Source of the DNA: CAZGVV01 sp964529155
GTDB taxonomy: Bacteria > Pseudomonadota > Alphaproteobacteria > Rickettsiales > SXRF01
NCBI GenBank assembly: GCA_964529155.1
Contig: CAZGVV010000040.1
Location: 1 to 19,444 of the forward strand
DNA: 19,444 nucleotides
Direction: 5' to 3'
Part shown: positions 14,083 to 19,444 of the stretch, piece by piece
Position numbering within the stretch: position 1 is the stretch's first letter
How the letters are laid out: every line of letters starts with the position of its first letter
The notes under the pieces: generated by a model
Told to the model about the DNA's origin: nothing
Seen by the model: only the letters and a program-made list of their open reading frames with translations
Databases searched by the model: none
Made by a program: the position numbers and the translations under genes

Positions 14083-14499
14083 ACGCTAGAGGAAAGTCCG
14101 GGCTCCACGGAAACAGGGTGGCGGGTAATCCCCGCCGGGGGCAACCCCAGGGACAGTGCCACAGAAAATATACCGCCTGAGCTTCAGGTTATACGAGCGC
14201 AGCAGCGCGAGTCAGCCTTGAGCGCCGCTTCATGTAAATGCCAGCAGGCATTTACGGAAGCAAAACGGTAAGGGTGAAAAGGTGCGGTAAGAGCGCACCG
14301 CGGGGCTGGTAACAGCAACGGCATGGAAAACCCCGCCCGGAGCAAGGCCAAATAGGGGTGAGAGCGGCGTTTCCGCGCATTCGATCACCCGGGTAGGCTG
14401 CACGAGGCGCCGGGCAATCGGCGTCCTAGAGGAATGGTCATCACTCATAAGTCCGCAAGGCGCTTGTGAGTACAGAACCCGGCTTATAGGCCGTCTGGC
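14052..14499 (+). ncRNA. rnpB: RNase P RNA, bacterial class A
   Basis: RnpB is the catalytic RNA that removes 5' leaders from pre-tRNAs. The ends pair as helix P1: GCCAGATGGCC (14052-14062) with GGCCGTCTGGC (14489-14499), one G-U pair. Conserved blocks are present in order: AGAGGAAAGTCCGGGCTCC near the 5' end, ACAGAAAATATACCGCC, GTAAGGGTGAAAAGGTGCGG with TAAGAGCGCACC, GGTAACAGCAACGGCA, AGGCTGCACGAGGC-type sequence, and ACAGAACCCGGCTTATAGGCC at the 3' end. At about 448 nt it is somewhat long; an extended hairpin GTAAATGCC-AGCA-GGCATTTAC (about 14235-14256), in the P12 position, explains part of this. The 5' 31 nt overlap the amidase reading frame. No clear Rho-independent terminator follows. 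Confidence 0.95.
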
Positions 14500-14545
14500 A
14501 AATTAAATAGGGCTGAAGCTTCTAAAAATAGGGTTGCAAAAGCAG

Positions 14546-14573
14546 TTGACAGCCCCTTTTTTGCCGCTATAGT
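14546..14573 (+). promoter_or_regulatory. Strong sigma-70 promoter for rpsD
   Basis: TTGACA (14546-14551), a 16-bp spacer and TATAGT (14568-14573) give a near-consensus housekeeping promoter starting near 14580, about 30 nt before the rpsD start. It lies 47 nt after the end of rnpB. Confidence 0.8.
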
Positions 14574-14609
14574 TCCCTCCCTTATGCACATTAACCAAGG
14601 AAATCTGCC

Positions 14610-15227
14610 GTGACGAAACGCGCCACCGCGAAATACAAAATCAGCCGCCGCCTGGGTCTGTCCCTCTGGGGCCGCGATAAAGACCCGTTCAATAAACGCT
14701 CTTATGCGCCTGGCCAGCATGGCGCCACCAAGCGTAAGAAAAACTCGGATTACGGCACTCAGCTGCGCGAAAAGCAGAAGCTGAAGGGCTATTATGGCAA
14801 CATCACCGAGCGCCAATTCCGCCGTATTTACCAGGAAGCGGCGCGTCGCCGTGGCGACACGGGCGAAAATTTGATTGCCCTGCTCGAAAGCCGTTTGGAT
14901 ACGGTTGTATACCGCATGGGACTCGTGCCCACCATGTTTGCTGCTCGCCAATTTGTGAGCCATGGCCACGTGCATGTAAATGGCAAGCGCGTCAATATTC
15001 CTAGCTATCAAGTAGCCGAAGGCGAAGAAATCTCGCTGCGCGAACGTTCACGCCAAATGGCGGTAGTACTGGAAACCGTACAAAACCCAGAACGCGGCGT
15101 GCCGGATTACATCGAATTCAGCAACACCGACCTTAAAGGTAAATTCGTACGCGTGCCAAAACTGGCCGACGTGCCCTACCCTGTGGTGATGGAACCAAAC
15201 TTCGTGATCGAATTCTATTCACGTTAG
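14610..15227 (+). CDS. rpsD: Small ribosomal subunit protein uS4
   Basis: The 205-residue protein is a normal-length alphaproteobacterial S4, which nucleates assembly of the 30S subunit by binding 16S rRNA. The start MTKRATAKYKISRRLG, the PGQHGATKRKK loop, LREKQKLKGYYGNITERQFRRIY, and the S4 RNA-binding domain (about 90-155, with LESRLDTVVYRMG, AARQFVSHGHVHVNGKRVNIPSY) are all typical, as is the end VMEPNFVIEFYSR. The start codon is GTG with AAGGA 8 nt upstream. It has its own near-consensus promoter at 14546 and a strong terminator at 15250, so it forms a single-gene unit rather than lying in the alpha operon with rpoA. Confidence 0.98.
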   Translation: MTKRATAKYKISRRLGLSLWGRDKDPFNKRSYAPGQHGATKRKKNSDYGTQLREKQKLKGYYGNITERQFRRIYQEAARRRGDTGENLIALLESRLDTVVYRMGLVPTMFAARQFVSHGHVHVNGKRVNIPSYQVAEGEEISLRERSRQMAVVLETVQNPERGVPDYIEFSNTDLKGKFVRVPKLADVPYPVVMEPNFVIEFYSR

Positions 15228-15249
15228 TTGATACAGTTGTTTTGCATTT

Positions 15250-15286
15250 ACAAAGCCACCGAATTTTCGGTGGCTTTGTTATTTGT
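15250..15286 (+). terminator. Rho-independent terminator after rpsD
   Basis: ACAAAGCCACCGAA and TTCGGTGGCTTTGT form a perfect 14-bp stem around a TT (or a 4-nt TTTT-centred) loop, followed by a T-rich run (TATTTG). It starts 23 nt after the rpsD stop. Confidence 0.9.
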
Positions 15287-15294
15287 GGGGATTT

Positions 15295-15321
15295 TCATGC
15301 TGAACTCATTTCAGCATCCAT
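15295..15321. repeat. Outer inverted-repeat arm, left (TCATGCTGAA element)
   Basis: A 27-nt arm beginning TCATGCTGAACTCATTTCAG matches the reverse complement of 15527-15553 with one mismatch. Each arm is itself a hairpin: ATGCTGAA, 5-nt loop, TTCAGCAT. Repeats of this TCATGCTGAA...TTCAGCAT type recur in many bacterial genomes (from memory, not searched). Confidence 0.85.
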
Positions 15322-15348
15322 CCTTAAAATGTGCAAAATGCCTGATGT

Positions 15349-15491
15349 TATAGTTATTTCAATTTAACATTATACGTAGGCGAAAAGAGTGTTTTCGAGA
15401 ACCGGAGCGCAGCGTACAGGTGTACGTGAGCACCGGAAGCGCAGAAAACACTCTTTTCGCCTACGTATAATGGTAAAGTGGAATGACTATA
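15349..15491. mobile_element. 143-bp inverted-repeat element, copy 2 (MITE-like)
   Basis: The element runs from TATAGTTATTTCAATTTAAC to its imperfect reverse complement ending GGAATGACTATA. The two arms pair over about 48 bases with only a few mismatches, through GTAGGCGAAAAGAGTGTTTT and its complement, leaving a central region of about 47 nt with GCGC/CCGG-rich sequence. It is the reverse-oriented counterpart of 6489-6631. It lies between convergent rpsD and purQ and is itself placed inside the outer repeat arms 15295-15321 and 15527-15553, as if inserted into an older element. It contains no gene. Confidence 0.85.
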
Positions 15492-15526
15492 CCAACACCA
15501 CTCTTCTTTATGTAGCAAACTGAACA

Positions 15527-15553
15527 ATGGATGCTGAAATGAATTCAGCATGA
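15527..15553. repeat. Outer inverted-repeat arm, right (TCATGCTGAA element)
   Basis: The reverse complement begins TCATGCTGAATTCATTTCAG and matches 15295-15321 in 26 of 27 positions. It ends 6 nt from the purQ stop codon. With the left arm it brackets the 143-bp element. Confidence 0.85.
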
Positions 15554-15559
15554 CAGGCT

Positions 15560-16240
15560 TTACGCCGCCAGCAATCCTTCAAACATCGCCCGCCCATCCA
15601 CTCCACCAAGCACGCTTTCCGCGTGGCGTTCGGGGTGAGGCATCATGCCGAGGATGGTTTTTTGGTCGTTGAATACGCCGGCAATGTTGCCGAGTGATCC
15701 GTTAGGATTGGCGGCAGGAGTGATTGCTCCGACGGCATCGCAATAGCGGAAGGCGACTTGGCCGTTGGCTTCCAGGCGTTTTAGGGTTTCGGCGTCGGCG
15801 AAATAATTACCGTCATGGTGGGCAACGGGAATGGTGAGCACCTGACCGGTTTTATAGTTTTGCGTAAACCGCGTGGTAGCATTTTCTACACGCAATGATA
15901 CTTCACGGCAGACGAATTTAAGCCCGGCATTACGCAGCAACGTACCCGGAAGGAGTCCGGCTTCCGTGAGTATCTGAAATCCATTGCAAATGCCAAGCAC
16001 TAGCCCGCCACGCTCAGCATGGGCTTTCACTTCGCGCATGACGGGGGAATGGGCGGCCATGGCGCCGGAGCGCAAATAATCCCCATAAGAAAAACCGCCG
16101 GGAAGTATGACGAGGTCCACTTTGGGAAGGGCTGCATCACCATGCCACACCATGCTGGGTTTGAGGCCGGTGGCAGCGGCTACGCTGGCGGCGTCACGGT
16201 CACAGTTGGAGCCGGGGAAAACGATAATGGCGGATTTCAT
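15560..16240 (-). CDS. purQ: Phosphoribosylformylglycinamidine synthase subunit PurQ (glutaminase)
   Basis: PurQ releases ammonia from glutamine for PurL in the fourth step of purine synthesis. The 226-residue protein is a class I glutamine amidotransferase: start SAIIVFPGSNCDRDA, oxyanion region LPGGFSYGDYLRSGA (46-60), nucleophile Cys85 in LGICNGFQ, and His202/Glu204 of the triad in MMPHPERHAE. It is the last gene of purC-purS-purQ on this strand; purL, its partner, is not in the window. A 66-nt hairpin (16253-16318) separates it from purS, and no good Shine-Dalgarno precedes its ATG, so expression may depend on that hairpin. Confidence 0.97.
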   Translation of the reverse strand: MKSAIIVFPGSNCDRDAASVAAATGLKPSMVWHGDAALPKVDLVILPGGFSYGDYLRSGAMAAHSPVMREVKAHAERGGLVLGICNGFQILTEAGLLPGTLLRNAGLKFVCREVSLRVENATTRFTQNYKTGQVLTIPVAHHDGNYFADAETLKRLEANGQVAFRYCDAVGAITPAANPNGSLGNIAGVFNDQKTILGMMPHPERHAESVLGGVDGRAMFEGLLAA

Positions 16241-16252
16241 ACGTTTGATGGC

Positions 16253-16318
16253 TTGATAGCTCGATGGTTAGATGGTTCAATTATCGTATACTGAACCATC
16301 TAACCATCGAATCATCAA
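16253..16318. repeat. Long perfect hairpin between purS and purQ
   Basis: TCGATGGTTAGATGGTTCA (16261-16279) and its exact reverse complement (16292-16310) enclose a 12-nt loop. The stem extends outward through TTGAT/ATCAA after a 3x3 internal loop. In the purine transcript it starts about 2 nt after the purS stop and ends 12 nt before the purQ start. There is no U-run after it on the purine strand, so a terminator is less likely than an RNA-stability or processing element. The internal GATGGTTA/GATGGTT doublet hints at a repeat origin. Confidence 0.85.
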
Positions 16319-16319
16319 C

Positions 16320-16559
16320 TCATTCCACCTCCACCTTATATTTTTCTACTACCGTATTGGCGAGCAAGCTTTCGCACATTTTTTCCACGGCGGATTTGGC
16401 AGCGGCCGGGCTGCCTTCGGCCAGGTCCAGTTCAATGTATTTGCCCTGACGCACTTCACGCACGCCATTGAAACCCAGATGCGCCAATGCACCTTCAATG
16501 GCCTTGCCTTGGGGGTCAAGCACGCCGGATTTGAGGGTAATGTGGACTTTTGCTTTCAT
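16320..16559 (-). CDS. purS: Phosphoribosylformylglycinamidine synthase subunit PurS
   Basis: PurS is the small bridging subunit of the three-part FGAM synthase (PurS-PurQ-small PurL). The 79-residue length and the pattern KAKVHITLKSGVLDPQGKAI, LGFNGVREVRQGKYIEL, and ANTVVEKYKVEVE are diagnostic. It lies 8 nt downstream of purC. Its presence implies a small-type PurL, as usual in alphaproteobacteria. No strong ribosome site is visible, suggesting coupling to purC. Confidence 0.96.
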   Translation of the reverse strand: MKAKVHITLKSGVLDPQGKAIEGALAHLGFNGVREVRQGKYIELDLAEGSPAAAKSAVEKMCESLLANTVVEKYKVEVE

Positions 16560-16567
16560 AGAAACTG

Positions 16568-17377
16568 CTATTCCGCCGGGGCGATATCCGGCTTTTCGGC
16601 TTTGGATTCTTCGGTTACTTCGGCTTCTACCGGTAACACCCCTAGGCGGCGGGCTACTTCACGGTAGGCGTCTTCCACGTTGCCGAGGTCAAGACGGAAG
16701 CGATCTTTGTCCAGTTTTTGGCCGGTTTTGATATCCCACAGACGGCAATTGTCCGGGCTGATTTCATCGGCCAGAATAATGCGCTCCTGGTTATTTTCGA
16801 ACAAACGGCCAAATTCCAGCTTGAAATCCACCAGCTTAATGCCAAGGCCGGTGAACAGGCCACACAAGAAGTCATTGGTGCGCAGCGCCATCAGGCGCAT
16901 GTCGTCAATGTCCTGGGTGCTGGCCCATTGGAAGGCAAAGATGTGCTCTTCACTGACCATGGGGTCATTCAGGGAGTCATTTTTCAGGAAATATTCCACC
17001 AAAGGCTGGCCCAGCGGGCGGCCCTCTTCTACTCCGTAGCGCTTGGCGAAGCTGCCGGCGGCGTAGTTACGCACCACGACTTCCAGTGGCACGATTTGGA
17101 CTGCTTTTACTAATTGTTCCCGCATGTTAAGTGTGCGGATAAAATGCGTAGGAATGCCGATTTCGGCCAGACGTAGCATCAAATATTCGGAAATCCGGTT
17201 ATTCAACACCCCCTTGCCGCTGATGGTGCCGCGCTTGGCCGCATTAAAGGCAGTGGCATCGTCTTTAAAGTGTTGAATGAGCGTCCCCGGTTCGGGACCC
17301 TCGAACAACTGCTTAGCTTTGCCTTCGTAAATTGGTTTGCGGGGGGACATGAATGGATATATTTTGGTCTTCAACAT
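16568..17377 (-). CDS. purC: SAICAR synthase (phosphoribosylaminoimidazole-succinocarboxamide synthase)
   Basis: PurC joins aspartate to CAIR using ATP in the purine pathway. The product carries the expected PIYEGKAKQLFEGPEPGT start, FKDDATAFNAAKRG, GVLNNRISE, PLEVVVRNYAAGSFAKRYG, signature LVDFKLEFGRLFE and ADEISPDNCRLWD. The longest frame (269 aa) starts at 17377; the second Met (17350, MSPRKPIYEG) gives the usual family start and is more likely. The last 22 residues (VEAEVTEESKAEKPDIAPAE) are an acidic extension not usual for the family. It is the first gene of purC-purS-purQ, 100-127 nt after flgC on the same strand; I see no convincing terminator in between. Confidence 0.97.
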   Translation of the reverse strand: MLKTKIYPFMSPRKPIYEGKAKQLFEGPEPGTLIQHFKDDATAFNAAKRGTISGKGVLNNRISEYLMLRLAEIGIPTHFIRTLNMREQLVKAVQIVPLEVVVRNYAAGSFAKRYGVEEGRPLGQPLVEYFLKNDSLNDPMVSEEHIFAFQWASTQDIDDMRLMALRTNDFLCGLFTGLGIKLVDFKLEFGRLFENNQERIILADEISPDNCRLWDIKTGQKLDKDRFRLDLGNVEDAYREVARRLGVLPVEAEVTEESKAEKPDIAPAE

Positions 17378-17477
17378 AGCTTATCATACATAGCGCACCC
17401 TAACAGCTAGCGCAATGGGAAAGGCTATTATTTTCTTATTAATATCAAATTATCGCATTTCAGGCGTATCTGCGTTA

Positions 17478-17885
17478 TTAACGCCTTAATAAATCGATGG
17501 TTTGCTGCAGCATGCCGCGCGTGGTTTGCACAACATTTAGGTCTGCCTCATAGCCTCGGCGCGCTTCACGCAGATCCGTCATTTCAATGACGGAATCAAC
17601 GTTAGGCGTAAGTATATAGCCATCCACATCGGCGGCGGGATGGTATGGGGCGTATTTTTTGTTAAATTCCGTGGGGTCTTTGCTAAGCGTGGTTTTGATC
17701 GTAGACACACCAAGCGCTTTATTCATGGTGTTTTCAAAAATAGTGAGCTTGCGTTGATAAGGTAATTGGCCTGCCGCTTTGGGCGTGGTGTTAACGTTAG
17801 CTAAATTCTCCGCAACCACGCGCAATCGCGTACTTTGCGCTTGCATTCCGGCGGCGGCAATTTGAAGTGAATCACTTAGCTGCAT
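17478..17885 (-). CDS. flgC: Flagellar basal-body rod protein FlgC
   Basis: FlgC is a proximal rod subunit exported by the flagellar type III apparatus. The 135-residue protein has the rod/hook N-terminal motif (SLQIAAAGMQAQSTRLRVVAENLANVNTT), the FlgC-typical YHPAADVDGYILTPNVDSVIEM, and the C-terminal helix TDLREARRGYEADLNVVQTTRGMLQQTIDLLRR. It follows flgB by 19 nt. In many genomes fliE comes next, but here the following gene on the strand is purC, so fliE must lie elsewhere. Confidence 0.96.
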   Translation of the reverse strand: MQLSDSLQIAAAGMQAQSTRLRVVAENLANVNTTPKAAGQLPYQRKLTIFENTMNKALGVSTIKTTLSKDPTEFNKKYAPYHPAADVDGYILTPNVDSVIEMTDLREARRGYEADLNVVQTTRGMLQQTIDLLRR

Positions 17886-17904
17886 GCGACATTCCTATCC
17901 TAAT

Positions 17905-18318
17905 TTATGCCCCTGGATTTATGCCCAGTGCCATTTTAAACATCGACACCGTTTTTTGATAAATCGCAGTGGTGCTCTGATAATCCGACTGGTTCAGCGA
18001 CATGTTTTTCATTTCTTCATCCAATGACACCGTGTTGCCATTTGGGTGGGTCTCAGCGGTATGCGGACGGGTGATTTGCTTGAATGGCTGCCCTGCCCCA
18101 CCAGCAGCGGAGAGATGCATAGGATTGGTTTTGGACGGGGCAACGGCATGCATCCTGCCAGACAACATGGCACCAAAATCAGGGGTTTTCAGGTCCTGGG
18201 TTTTGTAGCCGGGGGTATCTGCGTTAGCGATGTTTTGCGCAAGCAATGCCTGACGCTGACTGGCGAAACGCATTTTTTCATTGGCAAGCGAGAAAACGGG
18301 GAGGTTGATGTAGTCCAT
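17905..18318 (-). CDS. flgB: Flagellar basal-body rod protein FlgB
   Basis: FlgB is the innermost proximal rod subunit. The 137-residue protein shows FASQRQALLAQNIANADTPGYKTQDLKTPDF at the N-terminus and SLDEEMKNMSLNQSDYQSTTAIYQKTVSMFKMALG at the C-terminus, both typical. AAGG lies 8 nt before the ATG. It begins a flgBC unit divergent from csrA, and a sigma-54-like promoter lies about 70-90 nt upstream on its strand, fitting late rod gene control in alphaproteobacteria. Confidence 0.96.
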   Translation of the reverse strand: MDYINLPVFSLANEKMRFASQRQALLAQNIANADTPGYKTQDLKTPDFGAMLSGRMHAVAPSKTNPMHLSAAGGAGQPFKQITRPHTAETHPNGNTVSLDEEMKNMSLNQSDYQSTTAIYQKTVSMFKMALGINPGA

Positions 18319-18390
18319 ACGTCGTGCCTTGGAGTAAGCTGTAGTTTACAGTGGTAAATAAGCGCATAGTTTTGTATGCGTATGAGTATA

Positions 18391-18406
18391 GCTAAAACCG
18401 TGCCAA
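18391..18406 (-). promoter_or_regulatory. Candidate sigma-54 (-24/-12) promoter for flgBC
   Basis: On the reverse strand TTGGCACGGTTTTAGC has the invariant GG and GC with 10 bases between, and TGGCACG matches the -24 element exactly; the -12 element reads TAGCT against a TTGCW consensus. Transcription would start about 12 nt past the GC, near 18379, leaving a leader of about 60 nt that includes the small hairpin CTGTA-GTT-TACAG (complement, 18339-18351). Confidence 0.55.
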
Positions 18407-18430
18407 CTTTTTTATCTGGACGCTCATCAC

Positions 18431-18688
18431 ATGCTCTACCTCACCCGCAAGGAAGGCGAGTCTATTATCATCAACAACAGCATTGAGCTGACGGTGATGG
18501 AAGTGCGCGGCCGCACGGTGAAGCTGGGCTTTGTGTTTCCTGCCGAAGCCAGCATTTTGCGCAAGGAATTGCATGAGCGCATTCATCAACAAAACATCGC
18601 CGCCGCGTCTTCCGGCGTGGACGACCCGGTGTTCGGGGAAGTTACGCTGGATTTAAAGCAGCCAGACGATCCCATGGAAAATCCATGA
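18431..18688 (+). CDS. csrA: Carbon storage regulator CsrA
   Basis: CsrA binds GGA motifs in mRNA leaders and controls translation, often of flagellar and metabolic genes. The 85-residue product opens with MLYLTRKEGESIIINNSIELTVMEVRGRTVKLGF, the full five-strand core, with the RNA-contact residues at Leu4/Arg6 and in the ASILRKELHERI helix region. The tail after residue 60 is acidic and longer than in the 61-residue E. coli protein. It overlaps the next gene by four bases (ATGA). A GGA sits about 12 nt before the start codon and could be an autoregulatory site, but this is weak. It is divergent from flgBC. Confidence 0.95.
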   Translation: MLYLTRKEGESIIINNSIELTVMEVRGRTVKLGFVFPAEASILRKELHERIHQQNIAAASSGVDDPVFGEVTLDLKQPDDPMENP

Positions 18689-18978
18689 GCGAAAAGGAGT
18701 TTGATCCTGCGAAACTCGCCATCGCACTGGCCTATGAGCGAGGAAAGGATCAGGCGCCGCATATTGCTGCCAAAGGCAAAGGCTTTATTGCCGAACAGAT
18801 TATAAAACTCGCCAAAGAATCCGGCGTGGAAGTGAGGGAGGACGCGGATTTAGTGACGCTGCTTTCCTCTCTGGATATTGGTGATATGATACCGCTTGAA
18901 GCGTATGCGGCAGTGGCGGAAATTCTTTCCTATCTCTACCGTACTAACAACCGCGCGAAGGAAGGAAACCGCCCATGA
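18685..18978 (+). CDS. FlhB C-terminal-domain-like protein (FhlB)
   Basis: The 97-residue protein matches only the cytoplasmic C-terminal domain of FlhB/YscU, the substrate-specificity switch of flagellar export: AIALAYERG, APHIAAKGKGFIAEQIIKLAKESGVEV, DADLVTLLSSLDIGDMIPLEAYAAVAEILSYLY. The transmembrane half of FlhB is absent, and the NPTH autocleavage site is replaced by DPAK, so self-cleavage is not expected. Stand-alone homologues of this kind are known in several flagellated bacteria and may substitute for the cleaved FlhB fragment. It overlaps csrA upstream and the next ORF downstream by ATGA on both sides, so the three genes are probably one translation-coupled operon. Confidence 0.9.
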   Translation: MSEKEFDPAKLAIALAYERGKDQAPHIAAKGKGFIAEQIIKLAKESGVEVREDADLVTLLSSLDIGDMIPLEAYAAVAEILSYLYRTNNRAKEGNRP

Positions 18979-19444
18979 AAGAAGAAGTCTCTGCGTTGCT
19001 GGCTAAAATTTCTAAGAATATCACCGATGGCCGTGAGCGCGTGGCAGAAGGCAAAGAGCCACTGCTCGATGAGCTGGCGTTGCTGGCGGAAGCATTGCAC
19101 CGCGCGTCGCAAACCGTACCCAGGGAAGAACGCCATATCGTAACTGAGGGTATTACCCAGGCCATGGCGGAATTGAGCAGGCTGGAGACGGAGATGCACG
19201 CCAAGCAAGGAGAAGTGGTGGAAGAGTTACAAGAAAAAGGCATGATAGAAAAGATCAACGATAAATATGAGACGGCAGTAACGGTGTGTTACAAGGCTGG
19301 CCATGATATAGAACCCATGATTCTGCCAAACTGGTTTATCAAGGTTGAATCACTCAAAAAACCCGCGCTCGAAGCAGTAACAAGTGGCGCAGTAAAAATA
19401 TACCCTGAGTGGCGCGAAATAACATATACGAAATGGATGGAAGA
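18975..19444 (+). CDS. Coiled-coil protein fused to a valyl-tRNA synthetase fragment, partial (chimera)
   Basis: The ORF starts by ATGA overlap with the FhlB gene and is open at the window end (156 codons seen). Residues 1 to about 80 are helical and acidic (MKEEVSALLAKISKNI, LLDELALLAEALHRASQTV, ITQAMAELSRLETEMHAKQ), compatible with a small flagellar chaperone-like protein of the FlgN type, but I cannot assign it. From about residue 81 the sequence becomes valyl-tRNA synthetase: VVEELQEKGMIEKI, VCYKAGHDIEPMILPNWFIK, LKKPALEAVTSGAVKIYPEW, EITYTKWMEE. In ValRS this stretch follows the editing domain and precedes the ISRQ region. The second Cys of the usual CYxCG is Ala here. The joint is at about 19215, in a VVEEL-type run plausible in both parents. 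HIGH and editing domains are missing, so this part cannot be an active synthetase. It may be a real fusion or an assembly error. Confidence 0.75.
   Translation, partial: MKEEVSALLAKISKNITDGRERVAEGKEPLLDELALLAEALHRASQTVPREERHIVTEGITQAMAELSRLETEMHAKQGEVVEELQEKGMIEKINDKYETAVTVCYKAGHDIEPMILPNWFIKVESLKKPALEAVTSGAVKIYPEWREITYTKWME

Noticed and set aside
14484..15011. 175-codon reverse frame
   Set aside because: It lies opposite rpsD, whose identity, promoter and ribosome site are clear.
15354..15551. 65-codon reverse frame
   Set aside because: It is made of the 143-bp element and the outer repeat arm and has no coding character.
15295..15553. Possible CRISPR array
   Set aside because: The repeats are inverted and nested, with only two arms of each kind and no regular spacers.
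17472..17484. Palindromic GCGTTATTAACGC at the end of flgC as a terminator
   Set aside because: The arms are only six bases with a one-base centre and no U-run follows on the flgC strand.

Overview
The window looks like a draft or metagenomic scaffold (it carries a run of ten N at 6096-6105) from a flagellated alphaproteobacterium. The evidence is the style of FabI, AroC, PurQ/PurS/PurC, RpsD, the 17 kDa-antigen-type lipoprotein, the CCA-encoding tRNA-Trp, a class A RNase P RNA, and flagellar rod genes next to csrA. A lineage outside the well-known free-living orders is likely, but I cannot place it from sequence alone.

Layout. (1) 1-2054: a partial secreted DUF192 protein (-), divergent from an unrecognised protein with about ten Trp-Gly octads, then a glycine-zipper surface-antigen lipoprotein. 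(2) 2067-6477: fabI, an AT-rich unknown ORF, aroC and an AsmA-family gene, all forward and tightly packed (fatty acid synthesis, shikimate pathway, envelope homeostasis). (3) 6478-12735, all reverse: an exonuclease III gene carrying a foreign in-frame segment, a 46-aa protein, a PAS hybrid histidine kinase, a two-gene FAD oxidoreductase/O-methyltransferase unit, and an unknown ORF. (4) 12736-15300: a transposase remnant, tRNA-Trp (-), a peptidoglycan amidase whose stop codon lies inside rnpB, rnpB itself, and rpsD with a strong promoter and terminator. (5) 15295-15553: a nested repeat. (6) 15560-17377: purC-purS-purQ (-). (7) 17478-19444: flgB-flgC (-) behind a sigma-54-like promoter, divergent from csrA, an FlhB C-terminal-domain protein and a coiled-coil ORF.

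The most unusual signal is two in-frame protein chimeras. Exonuclease III contains an ABC-transporter ATPase piece (about 6937-7047) joined just after the GDLN active-site motif and rejoining native sequence at a shared HKQLL. The last ORF (18975 onward) begins as a helical protein in a flagellar operon and from about residue 81 becomes valyl-tRNA synthetase sequence. Either short foreign coding pieces enter genes in frame at micro-homology, or the assembly was stitched with reads from another organism. The N run makes the second option serious.

A second signal is a 143-bp inverted-repeat element present twice in opposite orientation (6489-6631 and 15349-15491). Each copy lies between convergent genes, and the second copy sits inside another, shorter inverted-repeat element.
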